NCBI GenBank assembly: GCA_003169835.1
Contig: PNAI01000021.1
Coordinates: forward strand, 1 to 58,022
DNA length: 58,022 nucleotides
Reading direction: 5' to 3'
DNA from: Hyphomicrobiales bacterium
GTDB lineage: Bacteria; Pseudomonadota; Alphaproteobacteria; Rhizobiales; Xanthobacteraceae
Shown piece after piece: positions 35,082-45,011 of this stretch; the stretch's first letter is position 1; every line of letters starts with the position of its first letter. The translations under genes were made by a program, and so were the position numbers. Below the pieces are notes generated by a model that had not been told where the DNA came from, ran no database searches, and saw nothing but the letters and a program-made list of their open reading frames with translations.

Positions 35082-36134
35082 ATGCAACAGGTTGTATCTG
35101 AGCCCATCTCTCTGGATCCAAATAGCCACCGAGGTGGGCACGGCTGGGGCCGCATCCTCGCGGCCTATCGTAACCCCAATCCCGCGCGCAGCCTGTTCGA
35201 GCTAGGCATCACCATCTGTCCATTGATTTTGTTATGGGCGGCGATGTGGTGGTCGCTCGGCGTTTCTTACTGGCTTTGTCTGTTGCTCGCGCTGCCGACC
35301 GCAGGTTTCATGGTGCGCCTGTTCATGATCCAACATGACTGCGGCCATGGCTCATTTTTCCGTCAGCGCTTGCTGAACGATTGGCTTGGGCGCGTGCTTG
35401 GCATTTTCACGCTGACGCCTTACGATTTCTGGAAGCGGACGCATAACATCCACCACGCGACGTCGGGCAATCTCGATCGGCGCGGGATCGGCGACATCAC
35501 CACGCTCACAGTGCGCGAGTATGAGGGACTGCCGCGCTGGCAGCGCATCCGCTACCGCCTCTACCGGCATCCGCTTACCATGTTCGGCATCGGTCCGGCC
35601 TACCTGTTTATTTTTCAGCATCGGCTGCCCGTCGGATTGATGCGAGACGGTTTCGTGCCTTGGGCAAGCGCCATGGTGACCAATGCCGCAATCGCTGCGT
35701 TTTTCGCGGGCATGATGTGGCTCGTCGGCGTCGGTCCATTCCTGCTCGTACACATGCCGGTCATGCTGATCGGCGCTTCGATCGGCGTGTGGCTGTTTTA
35801 CGTCCAGCATCAGTTCGAAGATACCAGCTGGACCGACAGCAAGATCTGGACGCTACCCGACGCCGCGTTGCACGGCAGCTCATATTACGATTTGCCCAGC
35901 GTGCTGCGCTGGTTCACCGCCAGCATCGGCGTGCATCACGTCCATCATCTGTGCAGCCGGATTCCATTTTATCGGCTGCAGCAGGTCATGCGCGAATATC
36001 CGGAGCTCAGGGGTTATCGGCGGCTCACGCTGCTGCAAAGCATTCAGTGCGTGCCGCTCGCGCTGTGGGACGAGAGCCGCCAGCGGCTGGTGTCGTTTCG
36101 CGATCTAAGACTTTCAAAACGAACGGCGGGTTGA
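35082..36134 (+). CDS. Membrane fatty acid desaturase
   Basis: A 350-aa di-iron membrane desaturase. The three His boxes are HDCGH (85-89), HNIHH (121-125) and HHVHH (near 284-288), with paired TM hairpins between (about 40-82 and 195-240). It introduces double bonds into acyl chains and is probably linked to membrane fluidity; its position after cspA and infA suits a cold-response role (inference). AAGAGG precedes the ATG. Confidence 0.9.
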   Translation: MQQVVSEPISLDPNSHRGGHGWGRILAAYRNPNPARSLFELGITICPLILLWAAMWWSLGVSYWLCLLLALPTAGFMVRLFMIQHDCGHGSFFRQRLLNDWLGRVLGIFTLTPYDFWKRTHNIHHATSGNLDRRGIGDITTLTVREYEGLPRWQRIRYRLYRHPLTMFGIGPAYLFIFQHRLPVGLMRDGFVPWASAMVTNAAIAAFFAGMMWLVGVGPFLLVHMPVMLIGASIGVWLFYVQHQFEDTSWTDSKIWTLPDAALHGSSYYDLPSVLRWFTASIGVHHVHHLCSRIPFYRLQQVMREYPELRGYRRLTLLQSIQCVPLALWDESRQRLVSFRDLRLSKRTAG

Positions 36135-36158
36135 ACTAACGGGCGCGGGCAGGGTCTT

Positions 36159-37067
36159 TCAGGCCCAGCCCTGATGCCATTCCGGTTCGCCGGAAAATCT
36201 CTGCGCCATGAAATCCACAAAGACGCGCACCTTCGACGCCAGATGGCGTGTGTGAGGATAAATCGCGTGGATTGCGATCGGGTCGGGTTCAAACTCGCTC
36301 AATAGAGATTGGACGCGCCCCGCGCGTAGATCGTCGGCGGCGACAAAAGCCGGCGCGCGCGCAACGCCGAAACCGGCACGGGCTGCCGCCAAACAGATAA
36401 ATGGATGGGAGAAGCGCAGGCGCCCGTTGACCTTCACTTCGATTCGCTTCTTGCCTGCGCCATAGGCCCACACGAATGGATCCTTGATATTGAGGTCCAG
36501 GATGGCTTCGCGGTTTGTCAACTCGCTTGGGTCGCGTGGTTTGCCGTGTGTCGCGATGTAGCCGGGCGAGGCAAAGGTGATCGCGCGGACTTCTGCGAGC
36601 TTACGCGCGACCAGCGATGAATCCGCAAGCATGCCAATGCGGATTGCGATATCGAATCCCTCATCGACCAGGTTTACCGTGCGGTCGGAGAAGGACACCT
36701 CCATTCCGACTTCGGGATAGGCTGAGGCGAAGGCGAGCAGCGCCGGCCCAAGTTGTTGCATGCCGAAGGACACCGGCGCGGTGAGTTTCAACGAACCGCG
36801 TGGTGCAGTGGTCTCCTGCATCGACTTTTCCAGTTGATCGAATTCCTCCATGACGCCGCGACCGCGCGCCAAGTAAGCCCGCCCGCTGTCGGTGAGCGAG
36901 ACATCGCGGGTGGTGCGGTTGAGCAGGCGCGTATCGAGGCGGTCTTCCAGCTTGGCGACCAGCTTGGAGGCTTGCGCGGGCGAAATACCCAGCCGCCGCG
37001 CGGCCTGGGCGAAGCTTCGGGCGTCGGCCACGGCCACGAAAACGCGTAATTCCTCGATGCGGTCCAT
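36159..37067 (-). CDS. LysR-family transcriptional regulator
   Basis: A 302-aa LTTR: N-terminal HTH (IEELRVFVAVADARSFAQAA, then LGISPAQASKLVAKLEDRL) and a periplasmic-binding-like effector domain. The start at 37067 is preferred as LTTR homology begins there. It is divergent from the DoxX gene across 129 bp containing AT-rich sequence, so it probably regulates doxX. Confidence 0.93.
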   Translation of the reverse strand: MDRIEELRVFVAVADARSFAQAARRLGISPAQASKLVAKLEDRLDTRLLNRTTRDVSLTDSGRAYLARGRGVMEEFDQLEKSMQETTAPRGSLKLTAPVSFGMQQLGPALLAFASAYPEVGMEVSFSDRTVNLVDEGFDIAIRIGMLADSSLVARKLAEVRAITFASPGYIATHGKPRDPSELTNREAILDLNIKDPFVWAYGAGKKRIEVKVNGRLRFSHPFICLAAARAGFGVARAPAFVAADDLRAGRVQSLLSEFEPDPIAIHAIYPHTRHLASKVRVFVDFMAQRFSGEPEWHQGWA

Positions 37068-37196
37068 TTTGCCGATTATTTCCAATTTGGAAATAGAGTG
37101 CCACAATTATAGATTATTATCAATTTTATGGATAGATGGCACTTATGTCCGGCCGGCGAATTTACTCGTCAGCACACAATTCAAAGGAGATCACCC

Positions 37197-37643
37197 ATGA
37201 CAATCGCATCATTGGAAACCAGGGCTGCACACGTTTTCCTGGCAACGCTTCGTATTGTTTCAGGCGCGCTGTTTCTGGCCCACGGCCTCGTCAAAGTCGC
37301 CGGCTTCCCGGCCAGCGCACAGCCAGGCCAGCAGGCTCTGCTTAGCCTGTTTGGAATTGGCGGACTTATTGAGGTCGTCACCGGCGCGTTGCTCATTGTC
37401 GGGTTTCTGACGCGTCCGGCAGCCTTCATCGCCTCCGGCCAGATGGCGGTCGCGTATTGGATGTTCCATGCGCCGGCGAGCATCTATCCGGCGGTCAATG
37501 GCGGCGATGGCGCGATCCTGTTCTGCTTCGTCTTTCTGTATTTGGCGGTGGCGGGCGCGGGCGCGTTCAGTCTCGATGCCCTGATCAATCGCGTTTCGTC
37601 CACGCAAAGCCCGCAACTCGGTCATGTTGCTTGGAAGTCGTAA
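37197..37643 (+). CDS. DoxX-family membrane protein
   Basis: A 148-aa protein with four TM spans typical of DoxX/DoxD: LRIVSGALFLAHGLVKVAGF, then GIGGLIEVVTGALLIVGFLT, AFIASGQMAVAYWMF and the last span near 105-125. These proteins take part in redox or thiol stress responses. AAAGGAGATC precedes the ATG. Likely controlled by the divergent LysR gene. Confidence 0.88.
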   Translation: MTIASLETRAAHVFLATLRIVSGALFLAHGLVKVAGFPASAQPGQQALLSLFGIGGLIEVVTGALLIVGFLTRPAAFIASGQMAVAYWMFHAPASIYPAVNGGDGAILFCFVFLYLAVAGAGAFSLDALINRVSSTQSPQLGHVAWKS

Positions 37644-37873
37644 TAAATGCGGCACACGCGGTTTCCACTCAGATCTCATTGAGCCTGCTAAGTTGAGCGA
37701 TTGAGCCGGCGGACCCGCAACCCGCCGGCGCAATCGCGTTTGCAGTACAAATGGGCTGCGGTGCTGAAAACTTCCGCGCGCCCCGGCGGAATGCTAACGT
37801 GGGCTCCGGTTTCTTGTAATCTGGCGAGCGTCGGCTCAATGCTCCGCAACGGCTCGGAAGAGGGGACAACCTT

Positions 37874-39403
37874 ATGCCCCGGCGCAAAATTATCATCGGT
37901 GTGCTCATTGGTGCCGGCCTCATCGGCGGCACGCTCTGGACGCTCGATAAGTTTGGGCTGTTTGGTCCCTCGTACCTGCAGCGGCCGGTGCTGGCCGCAA
38001 CCCCGCCGTTAAAGCCGACCACACTGATCTCGGTCATGACCGTACCGGTTGCAGTCGAGCTCGCGGTGATCCGCACCTCGCTGGACGCTGCGACGCCCCG
38101 CAGCTTCACAGGCAAGCGCGGCAATATTCCGTCCGGTCCATTCAGCAAGACCGAAGTCCGCTGGGACATCGGCCGCGAGTCGCTCGCGCTCGCGGTGCGA
38201 CCAGATGGCTTGACGATGTCGGCCGCACTCTCGGGCACATTGCGTGTCGGTGCCGGCGGCAGCGAAGTGGTGACGGGTTCGCTCAACGCCGAGTCCGGCG
38301 CAATGCAAGAATTCATGCCGGGCTCGCTCTATCACCGCGGAGAGGTCCGCGGCAGTGTCTCGCTGACCGCGCGGCCCACGCTGCTGCCGAACTGGCGTAT
38401 CGATCCGAAACTCACGGGCCATGTGACAATCCCCGAAGGCGGGCTCTCGATCTCCGGCTTTACGATCGATGTGTCCGGCGACGTGAAGTCGACCATCGAT
38501 CGTGCCGTCAACGAACAAGTCAACGTCGTGCAAACGCAGGTGCGCAACGATTCCACGATCGAGCAAGCGGCGCGGCGCGAATGGGCGAAAATGTGCCGCT
38601 CGATTTCGCTCGCCGCAATCGCGGCGGGGAACGCGGATCTGTGGCTCGAACTGCGGCCGATCCGCGCATTCGCCGCGCATCCGCAGATTAACGCGGCCAC
38701 AGCTACGGTTACTGTGGGCGTAGAAGCGGAAACGCGCATTGTGGCGGCAGAGACCAAGCCGAACTGTCCGTTTCCGGCGCGACTGGAAATCGTTGCACCG
38801 GTCGAGCAAGGGCGTTTCTCGATCGCTGCGCCGATCGAGGTTCCGTTCACCGAGATCAACCGGATCCTTGACCTGCAGCTCAAGGGGCGCGTGTTTCCGG
38901 CGAACGCAGACGCTGCGGCGCAATTCAAGGTGCTGCATGCGAGCGTCGCGCCGTCCGGCAATCAGCTGCTGATTTCATTGCTGATCGACGCGACAGAGCA
39001 GAAGACGTGGTTTGGCTTCGGCGCCAGGGCAACCGTCTATATCTGGGTGCGGCCGGAGCTTGATCGTGCGCAACAGAAACTGCGGCTGACCGACATAGTG
39101 CTCGACATCAGATCGGGGGCGGCGTTCGGGTTGTTCGGTGCCGCTGCCCGTATTGCAATTCCTTATATTCAAGAGGAGCTGGAGCAGTATGCGGTGATCG
39201 ATCTGAAGCCATATGCTGCGAGCGCGCGTACCGGCATCGAAGCGGTCGTCGCTGATTTCGACAAGCAGGATGACGGTGTGAGCGCCGGCGCCACCGTCAC
39301 CGACTTGCGTTTGGACGGTGTCGAGTTCGATTCGAAGACTTTGCGGGTGATCGCCGAGGCAGAGGGCACGGCGAAGATCGCCGTCACAAAACTGGTGAAA
39401 TAA
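37874..39403 (+). CDS. DUF4403 family protein
   Basis: A 509-aa envelope protein with an N-terminal signal anchor (IIIGVLIGAGLIGGTLWTL) and a long beta-rich body typical of DUF4403: repeats of tubular lipid-binding-like segments with NEQVNVVQTQVRNDSTIEQA and LELRPIRAFAAHPQI. Its function is not established; a lipid or ligand-binding role is inferred from the predicted fold. AGAGGGG precedes the ATG. Single gene. Confidence 0.8.
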   Translation: MPRRKIIIGVLIGAGLIGGTLWTLDKFGLFGPSYLQRPVLAATPPLKPTTLISVMTVPVAVELAVIRTSLDAATPRSFTGKRGNIPSGPFSKTEVRWDIGRESLALAVRPDGLTMSAALSGTLRVGAGGSEVVTGSLNAESGAMQEFMPGSLYHRGEVRGSVSLTARPTLLPNWRIDPKLTGHVTIPEGGLSISGFTIDVSGDVKSTIDRAVNEQVNVVQTQVRNDSTIEQAARREWAKMCRSISLAAIAAGNADLWLELRPIRAFAAHPQINAATATVTVGVEAETRIVAAETKPNCPFPARLEIVAPVEQGRFSIAAPIEVPFTEINRILDLQLKGRVFPANADAAAQFKVLHASVAPSGNQLLISLLIDATEQKTWFGFGARATVYIWVRPELDRAQQKLRLTDIVLDIRSGAAFGLFGAAARIAIPYIQEELEQYAVIDLKPYAASARTGIEAVVADFDKQDDGVSAGATVTDLRLDGVEFDSKTLRVIAEAEGTAKIAVTKLVK

Positions 39404-39479
39404 AAATCGCCGACGCCGCTTGATCCACGGATTCTTGCGTGCCCGGCATGACGACTCGCCAGCCTGAATTTTTGAACTC

Positions 39480-39914
39480 CTACATCGGTGCGAGCACGAG
39501 CCGCGCGCGCAGCGATATCGTGAGCTTTTGGAGCGCTGCGTCGTCATAGGCGCGCGCGGGGAGGTGGCCCCAGACCGGCTTCGGCCAGGCCGCATCGGTG
39601 CGGAAGCGCGCAATGATGTGCACATGAAGCTGCGCCACCATATTGCCGATCACGGCCACGTTGATTTTAAGGCATGCGGTTTCGGATTTGAGCGCGTCGG
39701 CGGATTGCGCAATCTCCTGCATCAGTTGCGCACGATCGGCGGCCACGAGATCGGTGATCTCCGTTGCATTGGCGCGACGCGGCACCAGCAGAAGCCAAGG
39801 ATAATTGGCGTCGTTCATCAGCCGTACTTGGCAAAGCATCAGATTGCCGAGCGCCACGCTGTCGCGTTCAAGCTGTGGATCGAGCGACCAGCCGGCCGTA
39901 GGGTCCAAATTCAT
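39480..39914 (-). CDS. HIT-like nucleotide-binding protein
   Basis: A 144-aa HIT-superfamily protein. The signature reads AQLHVHIIARF, so the first His of HxHxH is Gln. Upstream NPWLLL-type strands (YPWLLLVPRR) fit the family. Substrates are typically dinucleoside polyphosphates or adenylates. It is the gene immediately left of the SRP RNA and stands alone. Confidence 0.82.
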   Translation of the reverse strand: MNLDPTAGWSLDPQLERDSVALGNLMLCQVRLMNDANYPWLLLVPRRANATEITDLVAADRAQLMQEIAQSADALKSETACLKINVAVIGNMVAQLHVHIIARFRTDAAWPKPVWGHLPARAYDDAALQKLTISLRARLVLAPM

Positions 39915-40013
39915 CGAATCGTTCCGTAATGCGAGGTTTTTTCCGGAGGAAAGCTAGCACGCGACAGGGCGCCGCCCGCTTGCTTTCTCGCGCACTTCGC
40001 CCGATATAGAAAC

Positions 40014-40108
40014 GGGAGGTTGGCGGTGGACGAGCCACTCGCCAACCGGGTCAGGTCCGGAAGGAAGCAGCCCTAACGAGCACGGATCGGGTCGCTCGTC
40101 AGCCTCCC
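40014..40108 (+). ncRNA. ffs: Signal recognition particle RNA (small bacterial 4.5S type)
   Basis: GGGAGG at 40014 pairs with CCTCCC at 40103, and the apical domain contains the conserved GGTCAGGTCCGGAAGGAAGC AGCC core with the GGAA tetraloop region. It binds Ffh for co-translational targeting. Located 63 bp before the dnaX start, as in many alphaproteobacteria. Confidence 0.95.
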
Positions 40109-40170
40109 ACTTCAACTTGCAAATCTTTCATCGCAGGCCACCCTTTTGGGGCGGCGAATCGAAAGCCACG

Positions 40171-42066
40171 ATGAGCGAACCGGCCGACCGCAAATCCAAA
40201 TCTGGGTCCGAGCCTGCAGATGAGGCAGGTGGCGGCTATCGTGTACTGGCGCGCAAATACCGGCCGGCGAGTTTCGACGATCTGATCGGCCAGGATGCCA
40301 TGGTGCGCACGATCTCGAATGCGTTCGAGACGGGGCGCATCCCGCAGGCTTGGATCCTCACCGGCGTGCGCGGCGTGGGCAAAACGACGACCGCGCGGAT
40401 TCTCGCGCGCGCGCTCAATTATGAATTGCCCGACGGCTCGGTGACTGGGCCGACGATCAAAATGCCCAAGCTCGGCATTCACTGCCAGGCGATCATCGAG
40501 AGCCGTCATATCGACGTGCTGGAGATGGACGCGGCCTCGCACAACGGCGTCGATGACGTGCGGCAGATCAACGACGCGATTCGTTATGCGCCGGTGTCCG
40601 CGCGCGCCAAGGTCTATATCCTCGACGAGGTGCATATGCTTTCGGGCGCGGCGTTCAATGCACTGCTCAAGACGCTAGAAGAGCCGCCGCCGCACGCAAA
40701 ATTCATTTTTGCTACCACCGAAATCCGCAAAGTGCCGGTAACGGTGCTCTCGCGCTGCCAGCGTTTCGATCTGCGCCGGGTCGAGGTGAGTGTGCTGATG
40801 GAGCACCTGCAAGGCATCGCCGCGAAAGAAAACATCACCGTCGAACCGGAAGCGCTGGCGCTGATCGCGCGCGCGGCCGAAGGATCGGTGCGCGACGCGC
40901 TTTCGCTGCTTGATCAAGCGATCGCGCATGCGGGCGCGCAATCCGGCGGCGGCAAATCCGCAAAGACCGCGGTGCATGGGCAGGATGTGCGCAGCATGCT
41001 TGGGCTTGCCGATCGCGTGCGCATGATCGACATGTTTGAGGCGCTGATGGGCGGCGACATCGCGCGCGCGCTGCAAGAACTGCGCGAACAATACGACGCC
41101 GGTGCCGATCCGGTGGTGGCGCTCACGGATCTCGCCGAGTTCGTTCATTTCGTCACGCGGGTGAAAATCGTGCCGTCAGTCGTCGACGATATTTCTTTAA
41201 GTGAGACTGAACGCACACGCGGCCGCGCACTCGCCACGGCGCTTTCGATGCGTGTGCTTTCGCGCGCCTGGCAGATGCTGCTTAAGGGCGTCACGGAAGT
41301 GCAGGGCGCGGGCCGCCCGATTTCCGCAGCCGAGATGGTGCTGGTGCGGATTGCTTATGCCGCCGATCTGCCGACGCCCGATGAGGTCATCCGCACGCTC
41401 GATCAAAACGGCGCATCCGCGAGGCCGCAGGGCAATGGCGGCACGGCGGCGACATCGAGTGCTTCGGCGCAGCGCTATGAGGCACCAAGAAATGAAGCGC
41501 CAAGAAACGATGCTCCGCGTGGTGCGCCGCGTTCGAATCTCGCCAGTAATCTCGCGCCGGCCGAGCGCCCCCTCGGTGATCCGGTCATGCAGGCGGAAGC
41601 CGCGCCGGATGTGCCGGTGCTCACGATCGGCAGCTTTGAGGCGTTGATTGCGCTTGCCGTAGAACGGCGCGATCTGCAAATGAAGGCTGCGCTTGAACGC
41701 GATGTGCGGCTGGTGCGTTGCGAGGACTGCCAGCTCGAAATCGCGCTCGAAGCCGGCGCGCCCAAGACGCTGGTCAACGAGCTTTCGCGCAAGATTGCGC
41801 AATGGACCGGCAAGCGCTGGATGGTGGTGGTGTCGAGCCAGCCGGGCGCGCCGACGCTCAAGGCGCAGGCCGCCTCGCGCCAGGCGGAGATCGAGCGTGG
41901 TGTGCGCGACGATCCGCTGGTCAAGGCGGTGCTGGAACGATTCCCAGGCGCGGAAATCGTCGGTGTGCGCCGACGCGGTGAACAGCCGGAGCCGCCGGAA
42001 ATGCCTACGCCCGAGGCGGACGAGGCGATTGCAAACCCCGATCTCGAAGACGACAGCGAGCGGTGA
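40171..42066 (+). CDS. dnaX: DNA polymerase III subunits gamma/tau
   Basis: A 631-aa clamp-loader ATPase. Walker A GVRGVGKTT (about 65-73), Walker B YILDEVHMLS, sensor ATTEIRKVPVTVLSRCQRFD. The zinc-module cysteines of E. coli DnaX are mostly absent: only one Cys remains in the PKLGIHCQAIIESRHIDV stretch, as is usual in Rhizobiales. A low-complexity linker (RYEAPRNEAPRNDAPRGAPR) separates the ATPase from the tau-type C-domain. ATG at 40171 is used; the upstream TTG overlaps little of interest. First of dnaX-ybaB-recR. Confidence 0.95.
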   Translation: MSEPADRKSKSGSEPADEAGGGYRVLARKYRPASFDDLIGQDAMVRTISNAFETGRIPQAWILTGVRGVGKTTTARILARALNYELPDGSVTGPTIKMPKLGIHCQAIIESRHIDVLEMDAASHNGVDDVRQINDAIRYAPVSARAKVYILDEVHMLSGAAFNALLKTLEEPPPHAKFIFATTEIRKVPVTVLSRCQRFDLRRVEVSVLMEHLQGIAAKENITVEPEALALIARAAEGSVRDALSLLDQAIAHAGAQSGGGKSAKTAVHGQDVRSMLGLADRVRMIDMFEALMGGDIARALQELREQYDAGADPVVALTDLAEFVHFVTRVKIVPSVVDDISLSETERTRGRALATALSMRVLSRAWQMLLKGVTEVQGAGRPISAAEMVLVRIAYAADLPTPDEVIRTLDQNGASARPQGNGGTAATSSASAQRYEAPRNEAPRNDAPRGAPRSNLASNLAPAERPLGDPVMQAEAAPDVPVLTIGSFEALIALAVERRDLQMKAALERDVRLVRCEDCQLEIALEAGAPKTLVNELSRKIAQWTGKRWMVVVSSQPGAPTLKAQAASRQAEIERGVRDDPLVKAVLERFPGAEIVGVRRRGEQPEPPEMPTPEADEAIANPDLEDDSER

Positions 42067-42077
42067 GAGATTAGCTC

Positions 42078-42398
42078 ATGGCGGATTTTCTCGGCCTGAT
42101 GAATCAGGCGACCCAGTTGCAGGCGAAGATGCAGGAGCTGCAGGCCGAGCTCGACACGATCGAGGTCGAGGGCGCGTCCGGCGGCGGAATGGTCAGCGTG
42201 AAGCTCACCGCAAAGGGCGAGCTCAAAGGCACCCGCATCGACGATTCGCTGCTCAAGCCCGAAGAGAAAGAAGTGCTCGAGGATCTGCTGATCGCCGCGC
42301 ATGCCGATGCGCGCCGCAAGGCCGATGCTGTGATGCAGGACAAGATGAAAAAGCTGACCGGCGGGTTGCCGCTGCCGCCAGGACTGAAGTTGTTTTGA
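42078..42398 (+). CDS. YbaB/EbfC nucleoid-associated protein
   Basis: A 106-aa DNA-binding protein: FLGLMNQATQLQAKMQELQA helix, VEGASGGGMVSVKLTAKGE strands and DLLIAAHADARRKADAVMQD helix, the whole YbaB fold. Usually dimeric and DNA-binding. It lies 11 bp after dnaX and before recR, its normal place. Confidence 0.95.
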   Translation: MADFLGLMNQATQLQAKMQELQAELDTIEVEGASGGGMVSVKLTAKGELKGTRIDDSLLKPEEKEVLEDLLIAAHADARRKADAVMQDKMKKLTGGLPLPPGLKLF

Positions 42399-42434
42399 TG
42401 GCTTTCGCATATGAGCGCAAATGTTTCCACGTCG

Positions 42435-42501
42435 TGCCCGGGCTTGACCCGGGCATCCATCATTTAGCGATGATGATGGATTGCCGGGTTGAACCCGGCA
42501 A
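42435..42501. repeat. Double-hairpin intergenic repeat between ybaB and recR
   Basis: TGCCCGGG/CCCGGGCA (42435-42442, 42448-42455) and TTGCCGGGT/ACCCGGCAA (42481-42489, 42493-42501) form two stems in an element of the kind common in rhizobial genomes. It may affect mRNA stability in the dnaX-ybaB-recR transcript. Confidence 0.7.
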
Positions 42502-42519
42502 TGACAGGTAGAAAAAGCC

Positions 42520-43125
42520 ATGCCCAAAGCCGTCGCTGGACCCGAGATCGAACGCCTGATCCAGCTGCTCGCCCGCCTGCCGGGCCTGGGGCCGCGCTCG
42601 GCGCGGCGCGCGGCGCTGCATCTGATCAAGAAGCGCGAGCAACTCATGGCGCCGCTCGCGTCTGCGGTAACGACCGCGATGGAGAAGATCGAAATCTGCC
42701 GCGTGTGCGGGAACATCGATACGAAGAGCCCGTGCACGGTTTGCACCGACGATAAGCGCGATCAATCCATGATCGTCGTGGTGGCGGATGTCGCCGACCT
42801 GTGGGCGCTGGAGCGTGCCGCAGCCCTTAACGCGCGCTATCACGTGCTCGGCGGCACGCTTTCGCCGCTCGACGGAGTGGGCCCGCAGGATCTTTCCATC
42901 GATGCGCTGGTGGCGCGCGCGCACGATACGACGGTGAAGGAAATCATCCTCGCACTTAATGCGACAGTCGATGGCCAGACCACGGCGCATTACATCACCG
43001 ATCTGCTGCGTGACGCCAATGTCGCGGTGACGCGGCTTGCGCATGGCGTGCCGGTTGGCGGCGAGCTCGATTATCTCGATGACGGCACGCTCACCGCGGC
43101 TATGCGCGCCAGGACACCGCTGTGA
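42520..43125 (+). CDS. recR: Recombination mediator RecR
   Basis: A 201-aa RecR: helix-hairpin-helix ([20 protein letters not shown]), zinc finger [16 protein letters not shown], and Toprim domain ([16 protein letters not shown]). It works with RecF and RecO to load RecA at gaps. Its end overlaps the next gene by 4 bp (GTGA). Confidence 0.96.
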   Translation: MPKAVAGPEIERLIQLLARLPGLGPRSARRAALHLIKKREQLMAPLASAVTTAMEKIEICRVCGNIDTKSPCTVCTDDKRDQSMIVVVADVADLWALERAAALNARYHVLGGTLSPLDGVGPQDLSIDALVARAHDTTVKEIILALNATVDGQTTAHYITDLLRDANVAVTRLAHGVPVGGELDYLDDGTLTAAMRARTPL

Positions 43126-43652
43126 TCCGCGTCGCAACTGCAGCAATTGCCGGCTTTTTGGCCGTTGTTTCGGTTGCCGGTCCGGCGCGCGCCGCCGCCC
43201 CGGTGAATATCCCGTTCGATGTGGTCAAAAAGGCGTTTGAGACCGCGGAATGCACGATCGAGTTCAAGGATGAGCCGCGTGAGAATGTCGAAGAACTCGG
43301 CGGCGGGCTTAAACTGGTGGAGGTCTATTGCTGGCGTGCGGCGTATCAGGCCGGAAGCATCTTCCTGGTCGCAAATCCCGCTCAGCCTGAAAAGGCGCGC
43401 CTGCTGAAGTTTCAGTGGTGGAGCAACAAGAAGCTGAACTCGGTGTATAGCCTCACGGAACCCGACTTCAATCCCGCGACCAAGCAGCTCAAAGGTTTTC
43501 ACAAGGGGCGCGGCGTCGGGGATTGCGGATCGATCGGCGAATGGAAATGGGTCAGTGGAAACTTCAATCTGACGCGCTTTTGGCACAAAGAGTCTTGCGA
43601 CGGGCAGCCGTTCGATGACGAGAAGAAATGGCTGGTGTACCGGCGCCGATGA
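43122..43652 (+). CDS. Exported DUF1176-like protein
   Basis: A 176-aa protein with a signal peptide to about residue 26 (GPARAAA) and a secreted domain with paired Cys: a C-terminal [20 protein letters not shown] then HKESCDG and a basic end. This matches the DUF1176 C-terminal pattern (GDCG, WxW, CxG). Function unknown. GTG start coupled to recR by a GTGA overlap, which is unusual company for a secreted protein. Confidence 0.7.
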   Translation: MIRVATAAIAGFLAVVSVAGPARAAAPVNIPFDVVKKAFETAECTIEFKDEPRENVEELGGGLKLVEVYCWRAAYQAGSIFLVANPAQPEKARLLKFQWWSNKKLNSVYSLTEPDFNPATKQLKGFHKGRGVGDCGSIGEWKWVSGNFNLTRFWHKESCDGQPFDDEKKWLVYRRR

Positions 43653-45008
43653 TTACTTGTGCGCGTGGGATTCGAACTGCTGGAAATGTCCGCGCTGCTG
43701 CAGCCAGGCGAGCATAATGAGGCTCGGAATTCCGGCTGCGGCGCAGATAACGAAGAACCACACCCAGCCGGCGTATTCCGCAATATAGCCTGCCCCTGAC
43801 GATAAATAGGTGCGCCCAACCGCGGCGAGCGCGGTGAGCAACGCGTATTGTGTCGCGGTGTGCAGCGGATTGCGGCATAGGCTCGACAGGTAAGCTACGA
43901 AAATCACGGTGCCGATCGCGCTGGTGAAATTCTCGGTCACGATGGCGACCGTGAGCATGGTGAGGTCGTAGCCGACAACGGCTTGATACGAAAATGTCAG
44001 GTTGGCGACGGCCTGCAGGATGCCGCCGATCCAAAGGCTGGTGGTGAGTGAATAGGCGCGCGCCACAAATCCGCCGGCAAATCCGCCGATCAGCGTGGCC
44101 GCAAGGCCGACGCCCTTGATGACGGCGGCATATTCGTTGCGGGTAAATCCAAGATCGATGACAAACGGCGCGGTCATCGCGCCTGCGAGGGCGTCGGTGA
44201 ATTTGAACAGCACGACGAAGGTAAGCACCATCAGAGCCATGTCGCGGCTCAGAAAGTCGGAGAATGCGGCGACCGCGGTTTCAAATACGCGCTTGAGAGG
44301 ACTGTCGGTCGCGTGCGCCGCGTGCTCGGCCTTGGCGGCGGCAGATTTTTCCGGTTCGGTCGCGATCAGTGTGGTGATCATGCCGATAACGACCAGTACG
44401 GCCATGACCACGTAGCCCGCCGTCCATGCCGCCGATTTTTCGAAGCCCCAGCTTTCGAAGCCGCTTACGAGAAACAGCGCGCCTGCGGTCGAGATCAACA
44501 TGCCGACGCGATACGCGAATACGTACGAGGCCATGCCAGCAGCTTGCTCGCTTTCGGGCAGGCTTTCGATGCGGAATGCGTCGATGACGATGTCTTGCGT
44601 AGCGGAAGCGGTTGCGACGAGGACGGCCGCGCCGAACACGATGTACCAGGGAAGTCTTCCCGGATCGCAAAACGCGAGCAGGATGATCGCGCCCAGGAGC
44701 AGAAACTGCGAGAACACGAGCCAGCCGCGGCGGCGGCCGAGCAGGCGCGCAAAGAACGGCACGTCGAGCGCATCGACCAGCGGTGCCCAGAGGAATTTTA
44801 TGGTGTAGGGCGTGCCGACCAGCGCGAACAGGCCGATGACGTGCAGATCGACGCCGGTTTCACGCATCCACACCAGCAGTGTCGAGCCGGACAGAGCGAG
44901 CGGCAGTCCGGCGGAGAAGCCGAGGAACAGCACGATCAGCACGCGTGGCTGCAGATAGACTGCCAGCGCGTCGCGCCAGCCGGGGCGGGGGGCGTCGGCT
45001 GCGGTCAT
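43653..45008 (-). CDS. ampG: AmpG-family muropeptide permease
   Basis: A 451-aa MFS transporter with ~12 TM spans. AmpG hallmarks: LGFSAGLPLALSGSTLLVWM near the N-terminus and ATQDIVIDAFRIESL in the third helix region. It imports anhydro-muropeptides for peptidoglycan recycling and can affect beta-lactamase induction. Convergent with the DUF1176-like gene; 3 bp after rmuC. Confidence 0.9.
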   Translation of the reverse strand: MTAADAPRPGWRDALAVYLQPRVLIVLFLGFSAGLPLALSGSTLLVWMRETGVDLHVIGLFALVGTPYTIKFLWAPLVDALDVPFFARLLGRRRGWLVFSQFLLLGAIILLAFCDPGRLPWYIVFGAAVLVATASATQDIVIDAFRIESLPESEQAAGMASYVFAYRVGMLISTAGALFLVSGFESWGFEKSAAWTAGYVVMAVLVVIGMITTLIATEPEKSAAAKAEHAAHATDSPLKRVFETAVAAFSDFLSRDMALMVLTFVVLFKFTDALAGAMTAPFVIDLGFTRNEYAAVIKGVGLAATLIGGFAGGFVARAYSLTTSLWIGGILQAVANLTFSYQAVVGYDLTMLTVAIVTENFTSAIGTVIFVAYLSSLCRNPLHTATQYALLTALAAVGRTYLSSGAGYIAEYAGWVWFFVICAAAGIPSLIMLAWLQQRGHFQQFESHAHK

Positions 45009-45011
45009 CGG

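Noticed and set aside
37669..39625. Long minus-strand frames opposite the DUF4403 gene
   Set aside because: High-GC shadow frames; the plus-strand gene has a signal anchor, ribosome site and family features.
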